From the NCBI GenBank assembly GCA_036924085.1, contig JAVGWX010000003.1, positions 122,012,764 to 122,076,763 on the forward strand: 64,000 bases of DNA, given 5' to 3'. Positions 12,120-23,519 of this stretch are shown one piece after another. How positions within the stretch are numbered: the first letter of the stretch is position 1; every line of letters starts with the position of its first letter. Both the position numbers and the translations under genes were made by a program. Under the pieces are notes generated by a model, which searched no databases, was not told the origin of the DNA, and worked only from the letters and a program-made list of their open reading frames with translations. Origin of the DNA: Ariolimax columbianus (taxonomy: Eukaryota > Mollusca > Gastropoda > Stylommatophora > Arionidae).

Positions 12120-12420
12120 TTTGTATATTGTCTGCGAGGTAAATGGGTTGATCGATGGTCTGGAGAATTTGGGTAATCAGGGTGAGCATTGGGGATGGGG
12201 ATTGGTGGCTAGGTTGGAACAAACATATGGGGGGGGGGGGATTGTGAGGGATTGGTAAGTTGAAGAGAGGAAGAGATGGATATGTGGGTAGGTAGTAATG
12301 TTGAGAGAGAAGTGGGAGATGGACTGAGAAATGGGCTGTTTGAGTGGAAGCTTTAGGTAGGTTGGGGGCGGCTGTAGACTGTAATTGGGATATGAGGGAG
12401 TGGAGAGGTGCAAGAGACGG
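12120..12420. repeat. G/purine-rich low-complexity tract
   Basis: The plus strand is strongly enriched in G and A, with a run of 12 G near 12,229 and repeated GGGATTGG, GAGAGG and GTGGGTAGG. The overlapping minus-strand frames (Pro/Ser/His-rich) are by-products. Confidence 0.75.
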
Positions 12421-13195
12421 ACGTGCTAAACATTCATAACTATCCTGAGCACTGCAGGACACCACCGTTCAGTTACAATTGACAGCATCTCTGATGAATG
12501 TGACAAGGGCACAGGAACACTAACAACTCAATATCTGCTACAAAAGTACCAAAATATGCAAGGAACAAAGAAAGCACAATTGCCTATCATCAGTACAAAT
12601 CCTAGACAAGCTCTGTAGAGATACTACTGATCCAAGCATGACCACTGCTTTACTCAAATCTATTCAAGTTGACGTCTGAAAACGTACGACAGCAGAGAAG
12701 AAATCATTTCTTCGATTCTACTACCGGCTATGACAACACTCGAGGCGTTGTGCTGGAGCAACAATCCTAATGTCCATTATTTGTTTATGTGTCTGTCAAA
12801 GCTGAGCCTTGTGGACCATCAAACTTATCGATCCTGTTTTCTTGTACTACTCTTCATGTTTACTTTTCCTCTCTTCCTGCTGTTTCTTGTTCGTCCCTAT
12901 CAAAGCATTAGACATCAACATCAATGGCTCTAAGAAAGGCGTCTCCCAATGCCTTACATCACATGAGGTTTGGTCTACTTCAAGTATTACTCGGAATTTA
13001 AGAAGGGACAATGTAACGCCATGAAGCGTCGTGATGTGTTAAATAAGGTCAGTGCGACCGGCTAATACAATAACGCATGATCAAAAGTGTTTTCTGTGTC
13101 GTTTCTGTACGAGAGCAGCTGCGTAGCACTGCTATCTGTAATTGGGGTCCTAGTGTATCCGTCTCCTCCATGCATCTGTTTGCTGCTGCGTGTCT
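12421..13195. other. No recognisable feature
   Basis: Unique-looking sequence with two overlapping frames of about 70 codons at 12730-13024, hydrophobic but with no identifiable family. Confidence 0.5.
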
Positions 13196-13915
13196 AGTAT
13201 TTTTTCTCTATTGTCAGCTATAACAAACCTCATCAGCCACTCATTTAACATATCTATTGTCGGCTATAATAAACCTCACCGTACCCCATCTTCTCTATTG
13301 GCAGCTATAACAAACCTCAACGGTAACTTATCTTCTCTATTGTCAGCTATAATAAACCTCAACGGTAACTTTTCTTCTCTATTGTCAGCTATAATAAACC
13401 TCAACGGTAACCCATCTTCTCTATTGTCAGCTATAATAAACCTCAACGGTACCCCATCTTCTCTATTGTCAGCTATAATAAACCTCAACGGTAACCCATC
13501 TTCTCTATTGTCAGCTATAATAAACCTCACCGTACCCCATCTTCTCTATTGTCGGCTATAATAAACCTCACTGGTAACCCATCTTCTCTATTGTCAGCTA
13601 TAATAAACCTCACGGGTAACCGATCTTCTCTTTTGTCAGCTGTAATAAACCTCACCGTACCCCATTTTCTCTATCATCAGCTATCACACACCTCATCTGC
13701 CACTCATTTATCATCCCTATTGTCAGCTATAACAAACCTCATCTGTCATTTATTTCTCTTCTCTTATGTCAGCTATAATAGACATCACTAGCCACTCATT
13801 TCTCTATTGTCATCTATAACAAACCTCATCAGCCACTCATTTATCATCCCTATTGTCATCTATAACAAACCTCATCATCCACTCATTTCTCTTTCCTATT
13901 GTCAGCTATAATAAC
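13196..13915. repeat. 42-bp minisatellite, about 17 units
   Basis: Units are built on TCTCTATTGTCAGCTATAAT plus AAACCTCA and a variable CGGTAACCCATCT end. Central units are homogeneous. Edge units vary in length and carry GCCACTCATTT in place of GGTAACCCA. The 42-bp period leaves frames open on both strands (SSLLSAIINLNGNP-type repeats), which are not genes. Confidence 0.95.
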
Positions 13916-14256
13916 AAAAGACATAAATGATCAATTTTCTCTTCTCTATTGATCTCGTACATTAGCAAGATTATTTATATTGATCCAGACTATGCAATGT
14001 ACCCCACATATAATTATGATCTTGATATTTTCTAAAATTCAAAATCTGCTCTTAACTACTGCTTTAGTTATCTGCTGCTGCGTTTTCTCTTTATATATAT
14101 ACAGTTTTAATGTGTCGAATGTTTTCTTTGTATTCTTAATCGCTATTGCCTTTATTTCGCTATTCACTGTGATGTTTAAGTCAGGTTAATGAATTGTTTT
14201 CAGTGAGGATAATGCATTTTTATGTTCTTGGAAAAAATGTACAGTTAATAGAGTAA
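13916..14256. other. AT-rich sequence, no feature
   Basis: Contains a 69-codon hydrophobic frame (13980-14189) that follows from the T-rich composition. I cannot support a gene. Confidence 0.5.
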
Positions 14257-14830
14257 GATAAAAAGTTACAACGACAGACAAAAAGTTACAGCGACAGATA
14301 AAAAGTTACGACAGATAAAATGTTACAATGACAGATACAAAGTTACAATGATATATAAAAAGTTACGACAGATACAAAGTTACGACAGATAAAAAGTTAC
14401 AACGACAGATAAAAAGTTACAACAGATAAAAAGTTACGACAGACAAAAATTTACAACAGGTAAAAAGTTAGAAGGACAGGTAAAAAGTTAGAAGGACAGA
14501 TAAAAAGTTACGACAGATGAATAGTTACAACGACAGGTAAGAAGTTAGAAGGACAGATAAAAAGTTACAATGACAGATACAAATTTACAACGACAGATAC
14601 AAAGTTACAACGACAGATAAAAAGTTACGACAGACAAAAAAGTTACGACAGGTAAAAAGTTAGAAGGACAGATAAAAAGTTACGACAGATGAAAAGTTAC
14701 TACGACAGGTAAAAAGTTAGGACAGATAAAAAGTTACCACAGATAAAAAGTTACAACGACAGGAAAGAAGTTAGCAGGACAGATACAAAAGTTACGACAG
14801 ATAAAAAGTTACGACAGATAAAAAGTTAAA
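14257..14830. repeat. Irregular short tandem repeat (about 15-20 bp) on AAAAAGTTAC
   Basis: Units are ACAGATAAAAAGTTAC with or without an AACG or AATG insert, giving mixed lengths. Variants with GAAGGACAG recur. Compositionally one-sided: the plus strand is purine-rich. Confidence 0.93.
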
Positions 14831-14919
14831 GTGAAGGAGAAGCAGATACACATTTGTTGAAAACCACGTTATATCTTCTTACAATGCGTAATCATCAGTA
14901 AGCTTGTCATGATAGAAAC

Positions 14920-14984
14920 GAGGGGGGGGGGGGGGGGGAGGTGGGTGTGAAAGGCAGGGATAGACAGAGTCAGATAGAAAGTGT

Positions 14985-15041
<57 letters not shown>

Positions 15042-15445
15042 ATTTCACACTTGGGCTTAAGCGTGTTCTCGTTCTCAATGTTCGAAATGAAATGCCTGGA
15101 AGAGACGGTCCAAGTAGGGCTAGAAACCAATAATAGCCTATTACTATTTGATACGTGCAGGCCATCTAGTGTCTGAATCACCGGGAGACAAGGGCGAGGG
15201 CTGATCACAGAGAGGAGTTGAAGGACACAAGTGAATACTTTGTATTTGCACGAGGATAGAAAGAGAAACAGGCAAATGTATACATTGAATAATAGAGGCA
15301 GAGAGAGGCAGAGAGAGATAGAGGCAGGGAAAGATAGATAAAGGCAGAGAGAGATAGATGCATAGACAGGTCGAGGCACAGAGAGATAGACAGAGACAGA
15401 GAGAAAGAGAGGCAGAGATAGATGGAGACATAGATCGGTACCCCA
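14920..15445. repeat. G-run, (GA)n microsatellite and GA-rich tract
   Basis: A G-run of about 18 (14,921-14,938) is followed by (GA)n at about 14,991-15,038, and by a GAGGCAGAGAGAGATAGA-type tract at about 15,260-15,435. Several overlapping minus-strand frames rich in Leu and Ser are by-products of the CT-rich complement. Confidence 0.85.
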
Positions 15446-15589
15446 TCTGTCGAGAGCATCGCACAAAGCACGAACTTCGCAGCTCCAGCGATGAACCCAG
15501 GGATCTCCGGAAAAAATGGACACCATGGACCGACCGTCGCAGCTCGAAATCCTACCTAGGTCATTAACTAACGGAATATGGGAGCTGTG

Positions 15590-16118
15590 AGAGAAAAAAA
15601 TCAAAAAGAGGACAGGTACGTCCAAAATGGTATTCAGCGACACATACTGACATCCAAACAGATAAATCATAAATTTAAAATGAGAATTTTCAGGTGTTAT
15701 ATATACTTGTCACTACTTTATGGCGCAGAAACATGGACAATGAATAACAAGTTGGAAAAGAGTATTGAAGCCTTCGAAATGTGGGTATTCTGAAGTTGGA
15801 TCGTATTTTTTGGAAAGAGAAGAAAACAAATGTGGAGGTTTTTAAAAAGTGGGTGAAAAGAGAATTAATGACCGAAAACAATGTTAGACAGTTACATTAT
15901 TTTGGTCATAAAACAAGACATACCTTCTTGTTGAAGATCATACTGGAGGGTAGGATGGAAGGCAGACATTCAAGAGACAGACAAGTTATAAGTGGGTCGA
16001 TAACATCAGGAGATGGGCTAGGAAAAACCTGTCAGATTGTACCATTACGGCAAGAGATAGAATACACTGGGGAGGCATTGCAGCCGACCTTCGATGCAGA
16101 GATGACACTTGAACTGAA
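15590..16118 (+). pseudogene. RTE-like LINE C-terminal relic
   Basis: One frame reads FRCYIYLSLLYGAETWTMNNKLEKSIEAFEMW. After a frameshift near 15,790, a second reads VRQLHYFGHKTRH and LLKIILEGRMEGRHSRDRQ. These match the conserved thumb/C-terminal region of RTE-type reverse transcriptases (YGxETWT, then FGHxxR, then LExKIEGxRxRGRQ). The RT catalytic core and endonuclease are absent, so the copy is 5'-truncated and inactive. Confidence 0.85.
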
Positions 16119-16157
16119 CTGACCATAAAATAGAGTGCAGTCAGTGCCGGTTGAAAC

Positions 16158-16482
16158 TTGTATGGGCCTATGGGGTACCGGCTCTGTGAGGTTCCTGATA
16201 ATGGGTCTATGGGGTATCGACCCTGTGAGGTCCCTCATAATGGGTCTATGGGGTATCGGCTCTGTGAGGTCCATCATAATGGGTCTATGGGGTACCGGCT
16301 CTGTAAGGTCCATCATAATGGGCCTATGGGGTATCGGCCCTGTAAGGGCCCTCATAAGGAGCCTATGGGGTATCGGCCCTGGGAGGTCCATCATAATTGG
16401 CCTATGGGGTATTGGCCCTGTAAGGTCCCTCATAATGTGTCTATGGGGTATCGGCGATGTGAGGTCTCTCATAATATATTCA
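16158..16482. repeat. 39-bp minisatellite, about 8 units
   Basis: Each unit contains CTATGGGGTATCGGC, CTGTGAGGTCC and CATAATGGG. Two plus-strand frames (117 and 119 codons) and one minus-strand frame stay open because the period is 39; they encode only the repeat. The array abuts the 5' end of the next LINE fragment. Confidence 0.95.
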
Positions 16483-16486
16483 ACAT

Positions 16487-17962
16487 AACTAAATGGAGAA
16501 CACCTCAAAGAAGATAAGTTACATTTGACGAAATGTTGACATGGAGGGAACACGTCAACAATGCAACCAAAAAAGCCAGGAGGAAGTTAGCCATCCTGAG
16601 AAAATTAAGTGGAACCACATGGGGAGCTAGTGGAAAAATACTTAACAAAGTTTACCAACAAGGTATACGGCCACATCTGGAATATGGGTCAGCAGCGTGG
16701 TGCCCTGAGGCAAACACTACCATAAAAGAGGTGGAAAAGGTGAAAAATCAGGCACTTAGGGTCATTACAGGAGCAATGAAATCAACATCTATAGTGGAGA
16801 TGGAGAAAGTGGGAAGGATGCAAGCACTAAGAGAACGCAGAGAAACAAAGGTATTAACACAGGCAGAAAAGTTCCTCTGCATGCCGAGCCATCCAATGAA
16901 AGACAGATTTCAAAATTTAGCAATGGGAAGACTGAAAAGAAGTAGTTTTATGCATCAGGCGAAACGACTTCTCAGGCAAATTATAGATCTACCTGAAGTT
17001 GACATCCCCCTAAAGTCTGTGCCAGAAACAAACCCCTTGGAGAGAGGAGCATGGACTATCAGTATGCATTCAAACAAAAGTGAAAGGAATATTAGACAAG
17101 GATGAACAGAACAGTGTGCAACGTAGGATAGTGATCCTCAATTTCCTGGATGAAGAATACCCACAAGACCTCTGGATCAGAGTATACACAGATGGGTCAG
17201 CACAGAATGCAGTAAAGAATGGTGGAGCTGGAGTGTACATAGAATACCCAAACAACATTAGGGATACAGTCAGAGTACCAACTGGAAAATTCTGTCATAC
17301 ATATGATGCAAAAATACAGGCAATCAAGGTGGCAACTGAGAAACTGTTGAACACCAATATCAGTTCACAACCTGTAGTATTTCTTACAGATGCACAATCA
17401 GCACTCCAAGCACTTAAACTTGAGAAACTGCCAGATCTACAGGCTCTACTGTCTGAACTGAGCAGCCAGCGCAAGATTGTCATGCAGTGGATACCTTCTA
17501 ATTGTGGAGTACCAGGAAACGAGAGAGCAGATCGACTGGCAAAGGAGGGTGATGCAGACGAGCAGCCAGATGTGCCAGTTACATACTAACAGAAGATAAG
17601 GACGATCAAATCAATCAGAAAGCCACCAACAGTAACACCAGACGATTACCATAACATGAACAGACAAGAGCAAACTGTTGTGTTGCGCCTTAGAACAGGA
17701 CACAACCGACTCCGCAGCCACATGTACACAAAAATGAAGATTGGCAACTCAGCCATGTGTACATGCGGACAGGCGCCCCAGACAACAGAGCACATACTAC
17801 AAAACTGCCCCGAATATGATATACAGAGAAAATCTCACTGGCCCATAGAAACAACACTGTAAGAGAAAATTTATGGACTTGTATGTGAACTGCAAAAGAC
17901 AGTGAAGTTTATACATTGCAGATATAGACAATATTTTAAAGCAAACGAAAGAAGAAGAAGAA
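16487..17962 (+). mobile_element. Second I/Nimb-type LINE subfamily, 5'-truncated
   Basis: It begins in the RT thumb region (VTFDEMLTWREHV, equivalent to VTFDRRMTWKSQI in the other family). It continues through LRVITGAMKST, RNase H and the Cys/His C-terminus, and ends in a GAAGAAGAAGAA tail. The architecture matches the elements at 44.8-47.9 and 49.8-52.0 kb, but the sequence differs throughout, so this is a separate subfamily. I do not see a convincing target-site duplication. Confidence 0.88.
16533..17862 (+). pseudogene. RT-thumb and RNase H frames of the second LINE subfamily, broken
   Basis: Frame 16533-17105 carries the RT C-terminal segment (GIRPHLEYGSAAW, QALRVITGAMKSTSIVE). The overlapping frame 17080-17589 carries RNase H. 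The first and third acidic positions are kept (VYTDGS, LTDAQSAL), as is the last (NERADRLAKE). The glutamate position reads YDAKIQAI (Glu replaced by Lys) and the histidine position reads PSNCGV (His replaced by Asn). A stop follows VTY. The C-terminal block resumes at 17656 (VVLRLRTGHNRLR, CTCGQ...H...CP) and stops at 17,862. Two catalytic losses plus frame breaks make it inactive. Confidence 0.88.
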
Positions 17963-18156
17963 TTATGGGGGGTGGGGGTGGGAGTTGTAGGATTGTGGAA
18001 TATATGCCTCTTGTACTTATAGTCGTGGTACATTGTGCATGCTAGATTTGTATTTCATCACACAAATATTTTTTTAAAAAGCCTAGGTCCCCTACCAATG
18101 TTCGAACTCGTTTCTCTCTGGCTAGAAGACCGGTACCTTAGCAATTCAGCCAGATT

Positions 18157-18425
18157 AAAAGTAAAGTAAAGTAAAGTATCCCATAGCATTACTGCCGTAG
18201 GGGTGTGAGGTGTTAGCGATCTCACATTTCAAAGGTTCGGCTATATGAGGGCGGTAGCCATCTCCTCTCCCTCGCCGCTTTTACTTCCCGGACTGAACCG
18301 GTACCCATTTAAGGCTGGGTCGACCCGGGAGCCATTGCGGTCTGAAAAAAACATTACCGCCTCAACTGGGGAATGAACCCAGGACCACTCAGATGCGAAG
18401 CCAGCGAGCTAATCACTGCACTCCC
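18157..18425 (-). mobile_element. tRNA-derived SINE (family 1), full-length with 11-bp TSD
   Basis: Flanked by perfect TCAGCCAGATT copies (18146-18156 and 18426-18436). Read on the minus strand it starts GGGAGTGCAGTGATTAGC (A-box-like) and has a B-box-like GGGTTCATTCCCC about 35 bp on. A unique body follows, and it ends in repeated TTTAC. It matches the plus-strand copy at 57,921-58,127. The internal pol III promoter boxes are inferred from position and consensus. Confidence 0.92.
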
Positions 18426-18436
18426 TCAGCCAGATT

Positions 18437-19635
18437 TCCCTCAAATATTCAACATTCTGTGTGAACCAATTCACAATTTCCGGTTCTTATATTTCTATCT
18501 CCTTTTCAGCTAGTCAATGCAGAATTGGAGATGGGTTCATATTATTAACGCGTTCACATCAATCAATCACTTGTTGTCTGACATATTTATGAGACACGGG
18601 TGATCCTAACCGGATATATTACATGCAATCAATTCACAGGTTCTCATTCTCATGTTTAATTGTATATGACTGATACAGTAGCAATTCCGTATTAGATACG
18701 ATTGAAATGTTTAAAATGAAAACCTTAAATTTGTGTTTCTTCAAAACTGAGAAAAAGTTGAACACAACTGTATCAATTTTCGACGGAGTCTCTGTCGTGT
18801 TCTATAAAAACCCCGCAAAGTGCATGGATTCCTCTATAAAAATACAGGATTGTAACCATTTATCTACCACCTGCTTTTTTCACTTCTGCAGTCAGCTGTA
18901 GTGGTACCCTCCCTACAGACACTCTGTGGAACTTGAACACATCATTGATGATATAGTGAATTGTTCTTGACTGATGTCCAGAAGTGCGGCTATTTCCTTC
19001 ATAGTCACTCTGTGAGTTTTCACAAAGATGCGTTCAACTGCTGCAATGGTTTATGGTGTCACATCTCGGGTGTGTCTAGCCCGGTCGAAAACAGATTGTC
19101 ACAGAACGCACACCATTCTTGAACTTCCTACTTCACTCACGCACTTGGAGGAGTGACAGGGCGGCATCACCGTAATGAAGCTTCATTCACCTATAAATTT
19201 CAATTGGCTTCACCCATTCACTATCAATGGCATCTTAAACACTTTCCTGCAGAATTTTAACTCGAATGGCCCATTCTTCTTCTATTGCATTAGTATTGTT
19301 GTCCATTTCTTGCCTCTGTACGTTGCCAGGGACAACATGCATGTCCCCATTCATGCCCTTAATTTCGCAATTGTTTTGGTGTTCTGCCATAAGTATCTTA
19401 TTTTATTTAGCATCTGAATTGCCATGCCCACTCTTTCCTTTCACATCTTTTCAACAATCTTCATTGCTGCTTACAGTTGAGCTGAGATATTCAAGACTGG
19501 TGGCGTTCTTAACTTATTGCTTTTCTAGGATAACCCTAGCTCTAGTTTTTGCCTTATCAGTGCTCTTTATCTTGGTTTTGCTGATGTTTAGGTGTGCATT
19601 TTGTTCTTCGCTGTGTTATTTAATATAATACACTT
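18437..19635. other. No recognisable gene
   Basis: Unique-looking sequence with several short frames (64, 80 and 120 codons) that are T-rich and hydrophobic and have no recognised domain. Part of 18,900-19,150 reads like a decayed element on the minus strand, but I cannot name a family. Confidence 0.45.
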
Positions 19636-19684
19636 AACGTCATTATACTGGTTTAGAAGACTCTACAGAGTCTGAATTCAACCA
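19636..19684 (-). mobile_element. CR1/L2-like LINE, very short 3' end
   Basis: The plus strand reads CGTCATTATACTGGTTTAG followed by AAGACTCTACAGAGTCTG. This is the reverse complement of the CR1-like terminus (CAGACTCTGCAGGGTCTTC then TAAGCCAGTATAAA). About 50 bp remain. Confidence 0.8.
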
Positions 19685-19687
19685 GTT

Positions 19688-19790
19688 TCTTGGAGTGTGG
19701 TTTAACCGATGTGCGAGTATATCTTAATAGACTGAAACACTAGAACTAAGTAGACACATTGCCAGTTAAGCGCCATCTATTGATGCTTTT
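19688..19790 (-). repeat. Dispersed repeat E, minus-strand copy
   Basis: The reverse complement shares AGATGGCGC, CTAGTGTTTCAGTCTATTAAG, and CTCGCACATCGGTTAA-type blocks, in the same order, with 42,282-42,378. The first part also matches 59,952-60,000. The family is unclassified. Confidence 0.75.
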
Positions 19791-19889
19791 AACAAAACCA
19801 CCTGGGGAAAGGTATAAATAACTTGGGTAGAATTATAACTTGAATATTGTCCGGCCAGAGGCCGTTAAGCCTACTCTTTTCAATTTCCA

Positions 19890-20945
19890 GGAGAAAGATT
19901 AGGCAAGATAGAAAACAGAACATAATAGAAACATGTAACAAAAATAGAGGAACCCCAGGGGTAGGAACAGCAGCCTTCAAGGAGATTAGATCTCTAACTG
20001 GAGAATTCTGGTCATCTCTGCAGGCCATACATAACATTCTTTCACCATACCTGTTAAACATTTATGCAAAAAACATTACCAGCAATGTAAAGGCAGATTC
20101 AATTTTTACAGACTTCGATCCTTACACAATAGGAGGAAAGGATATACCGGAAATACGATACGCCGACAAGACAGTTTAGCTCTCGAACAGCGCCAAGGGC
20201 CTAGAACAAATAATTACCTCAGTCCAGAAACATAGTGAAGCCGAGAATCTCTACCTGAATACACAGAAAACAACAATAATGACAGCTGATAAGACAAAAC
20301 TGCAACCTAAAATCGAGATGGCTGGCGAAGAGATTGAAAATGTTGCACATTTTGAATATCTGGGATCAACACTGAACAACAATGGAGAATGTTCAAAGGA
20401 AGTAATAAGACGACTGACTATGGCAATGCAGAAGATAAGGAGTATGCAGAAAATATGGCATAATACAAACAAAGAACTAAAACTAAAGATCCTAAGAACA
20501 TGCATTTTTCCTGTGGCAACCTATGGGTGTGAAACATGGACGATTACAAAAGCAATAAGAGAGAAGATCGGTACTTTTGAAACACAGTGCTACATGAGAG
20601 TCCTGAAAACCCCGTGGACAAAGAAGGAAATATACAAATTCATCCGGCAAGACCTGAATGTAGAGGAGAATTGGCTCATAAATAACGTAATGACCGGAAA
20701 ACTTAGGTTTTTTTGGACACGTCAAACGACACAACAGACTGGAGAGAGTGGCCATAGAAGGCATGGTCACTGGGATGAGAGGCAGGGGCCGACCGAGAAG
20801 ACGATGGGCCCAAGCCATTAAGGAGATGCTGTATTTGACTTTGGAACAGACCGGAAGACTGGCGAAAGATAAGAGTGTCCTACAGACAGACTTTCACGAG
20901 AGCGTTCTGCAAAGGACATGCTACATGATAATGATGAAGGTATTT
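19890..20945 (+). pseudogene. RTE-like LINE relic with mutated RT active site
   Basis: The end of an RT palm domain is recognisable: ILSPYLLNIYAKNI (from SPxLFNLYAENI) and then IRYADKTV where RTE elements have YADDTV, so the second catalytic Asp is Lys. A stop follows. The next frame (20279-20821) has HFEYLGSTLNNNGECSKEV, ATYGCETWT and KLRFFW. A frameshift near 20,720 leads to LERVAIEGMVTGMRGRGRPRRRW. This is the full order of motifs expected of an RTE C-terminus. Inactive. Confidence 0.88.
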
Positions 20946-20947
20946 TT

Positions 20948-21112
20948 AACGTGATCCACACTGAACACGAGAGTTCGATCTCACTACCCAGAGATTAAAA
21001 GAATTTTTACCAGAAGATCTGCGTGACAACAATCCCGGTCTCCACCGGGATTCGACCACGCGACCTGCAGCACTCGAGACGGACACCTTACCTCGAGTAC
21101 CTCTGACAGTAT
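20948..21112 (-). mobile_element. tRNA-headed SINE (family 3), minus-strand copy
   Basis: The reverse complement has a tRNA-like head (GAGGTAAGGTGTCCGTCTCG, then GTGGTCGAATCCCGG as the B-box). It is followed by GATCTTCTGGTAAAA, GTAGTGAGATCG and TTCAGTGTGGATCACGTT. The same blocks in the same order occur at 44,463-44,640 and 63,421-63,580. It abuts the 3' end of the RTE relic. Confidence 0.85.
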
Positions 21113-21535
21113 AATCTGTCCATAGGATACAGTGCTCCTCAAAAGAACAACTGTACCATCTGCATATCTTAGTTCTTTAGTTCTGGTAAACGATTACTGC
21201 CAATTGTGAGCTCGTGAAATTTGTCATATATAAATGCTCCTTTCAAGAAAGCCTGCCCTATCATCTGTCAACAAATGAGTATTCTTCTGTCAGTTAACTC
21301 TTGTCTTAGCTGATACATTTCGTGGGCACAAAATACTTGAGTCTACGATCACTGGCCACTGCTGTCTCGTCTGAGCATGTTTTGTGTGACGCAGTCCTAT
21401 TCAATCCAGGTCTGTCGTTGGAGAAGTATTCATTAATAAAGAAAGAAAAATCATAAAACAGCACAAAGTTAAGGTGGCACACTAAACTAGCATATCATAA
21501 ACAGTTTGAAAGACAAACATCGAGCGAAATAGAGC
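21113..21535. other. No recognisable feature
   Basis: Unique-looking sequence between the SINE and the GA tract. Confidence 0.55.
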
Positions 21536-21552
21536 AAGACACGAAAACATAC

Positions 21553-21584
<32 letters not shown>

Positions 21585-21650
21585 AGAGAGAGACAGCGAG
21601 AGAGAATGATAGAGAAAGCGAGAGAAAGAGAGCGAGAGAGAGCGAAAGAG
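21536..21650. repeat. (GA)n-rich simple-sequence tract
   Basis: Mostly GAGAGAGA with GAGGGAG and GAGCGAGA interruptions. Confidence 0.92.
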
Positions 21651-21715
21651 ATTACAACTTTTCAAACTGTAAACTGGGAACAAGATGCTGAACAGGGCAT
21701 GAGCTTCAGCAGTAA

Positions 21716-23395
21716 GCAACTCATAGATGACTGCTAGCGTCAGGGCCAGCGACACATAGCTGACTGCTAGCGTCAGGCCCAGCGACCCATAGCTGACTGC
21801 TAGCGTCAGGGCCAGCGACACATAGCTGACTGCTAGCGTCAGGACCAGCTACCTATAGCTGATTGCTAGCGTCAGGACCAGCGAACCATAGATAACTGCT
21901 AGCGTCCTGACCAGCGACCCATAGCTGACTGCTAGCGTCAGGACCAGCGAACCATAGCTGACTGCTATCGTCAGGACCAGCGAACCATAGCTGACTGCTA
22001 GCATCCGGACCAGCGACCCATAGCTGATTGCTAGCGTCAGGACCAGCGAACCATAGCTGACTGCTATCGTCAGGACCAGCGAACCATAGCTGACTGCTAG
22101 CATCCGGACCAGCGACCCATAGCTGATTGCTAGTGTCAGGACCAGCGAACCAGAGCTGACTGCTAGCGTCAGGACCAGCGAACCAGAGCTGACTGCTAGC
22201 GTCAGGACCAGCGAACCAGGGCTGACAGCTAGCGTCAGGCCCAGCGACCCATAGCTGACTGCTAGCGTCAGGCCCATGACCCATAGCTGACTGCTAGCAT
22301 CAGGACCAGCGACCTATAGCTGATTGCTAGCATCCGGACCAGCGACCCATAGCTGATTGCTAGCGTCAGGACCAGCGAACCATAGCTGACTGCTATCGTC
22401 AGGACCAGCGAACCATAGCTGACTGCTAGCATCCGGACCAGCGACCCATAGCTGATTGCTAGTGTCAGGACCAGCGAACCAGAGCTGACTGCTAGCGTCA
22501 GGACCAGCGAACCAGAGCTGACTGCTAGCGTCAGGACCAGCGAACCAGGGCTGACAGCTAGCGTCAGGCCCAGCGACCCATAGCTGACTGCTAGCGTCAG
22601 GCCCATGACCCATAGCTGACTGCTAGCATCAGGACCAGCGACCTATAGCTGATTGCTAGCGTCAGGACCAACGACCCATAGCTGACTGCTAGCGTCAGGC
22701 CCAGCGAACCATAGCTGACTGCTAACGTCCGGACCAGAGACCCATAGCTGACTGCTAGCGTCAGGACCAGCGACCCATAGCTGACTGCTATCGTCAGGAC
22801 CAGCGAACCATAGCTGACTGCTAGCATCCGGACCAGCGACCCATAGCTGATTGCTAGCGTCAGGACCAGCGAACCATAGCTGACTGCTATCGTCAGGACC
22901 AGCGAACCATAGCTGACTGCTAGCATCCGGACCAGCGACCCATAGCTGATTGCTAGTGTCAGGACCAGCAAACCAGAGCTGACTGCTAGCGTCAGGACCA
23001 GCGAACCAGAGCTGACTGCTAGCGTCAGGACCAGCGAACCAGAGCTGACTGCTAGCGTCAGGCCCAGCGACCCATAGCTGACTGCTAGCGTCAGGCCCAT
23101 GACCCATAGCTGACTGCTAGCATCAGGACCAGCGACCTATAGCTGATTGCTAGCGTCAGGACCAGCGAACCATAGCTGATGGCTAGCGTCAGGACCAGCG
23201 ACCCATAGTTGACTGCTAGCGTCAGGACCAGCGACCCATAGCTGACTGCTAGCGTCAGGACCAGCGACCCAAAGCTAACTGCTAGCGTCAGGACCAGCGA
23301 CCCATAGCTGACTGCTAGCGTCAGGACCAGCGACCCAAAGCTAACTGCTAGCGTCAGGACCAGCGACCCATAGCTGACTGCTAGAGTCAGGACCA
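21716..23395. repeat. 33-bp minisatellite, about 51 units, with higher-order repeats
   Basis: The basic unit is CAGCGACCCATAGCTGACTG plus CTAGCGTCAGGAC. A marker unit with GGCCCATGACCC, one base shorter (32 bp), occurs at about 22,271, 22,600 and 23,094. The runs of variants before each marker (CATCCGGAC, TATCGTC, AACCAGAGC, AACCAGGGC) recur in the same order, so blocks of roughly 329 and 494 bp have been duplicated. Minus-strand frames of 100-167 codons (TLAVSYGSLVL-type) are by-products of the 33-bp period. Confidence 0.96.
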
Positions 23396-23519
23396 GAATC
23401 AGAGCTGTCAAGACCCTTATACACCTCCACACGGTGATCTTGGATAACAATCTGCAACAGAGTAGACTGGCTAAGTAGAAGGATTTACAGAGGGAAGGCT
23501 AGCCCGGTACAAAAAATGC

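Noticed and set aside
13980..14189. Small membrane protein
   Set aside because: The hydrophobic composition follows from T-rich DNA, and no start context, homology or neighbouring exon supports it.
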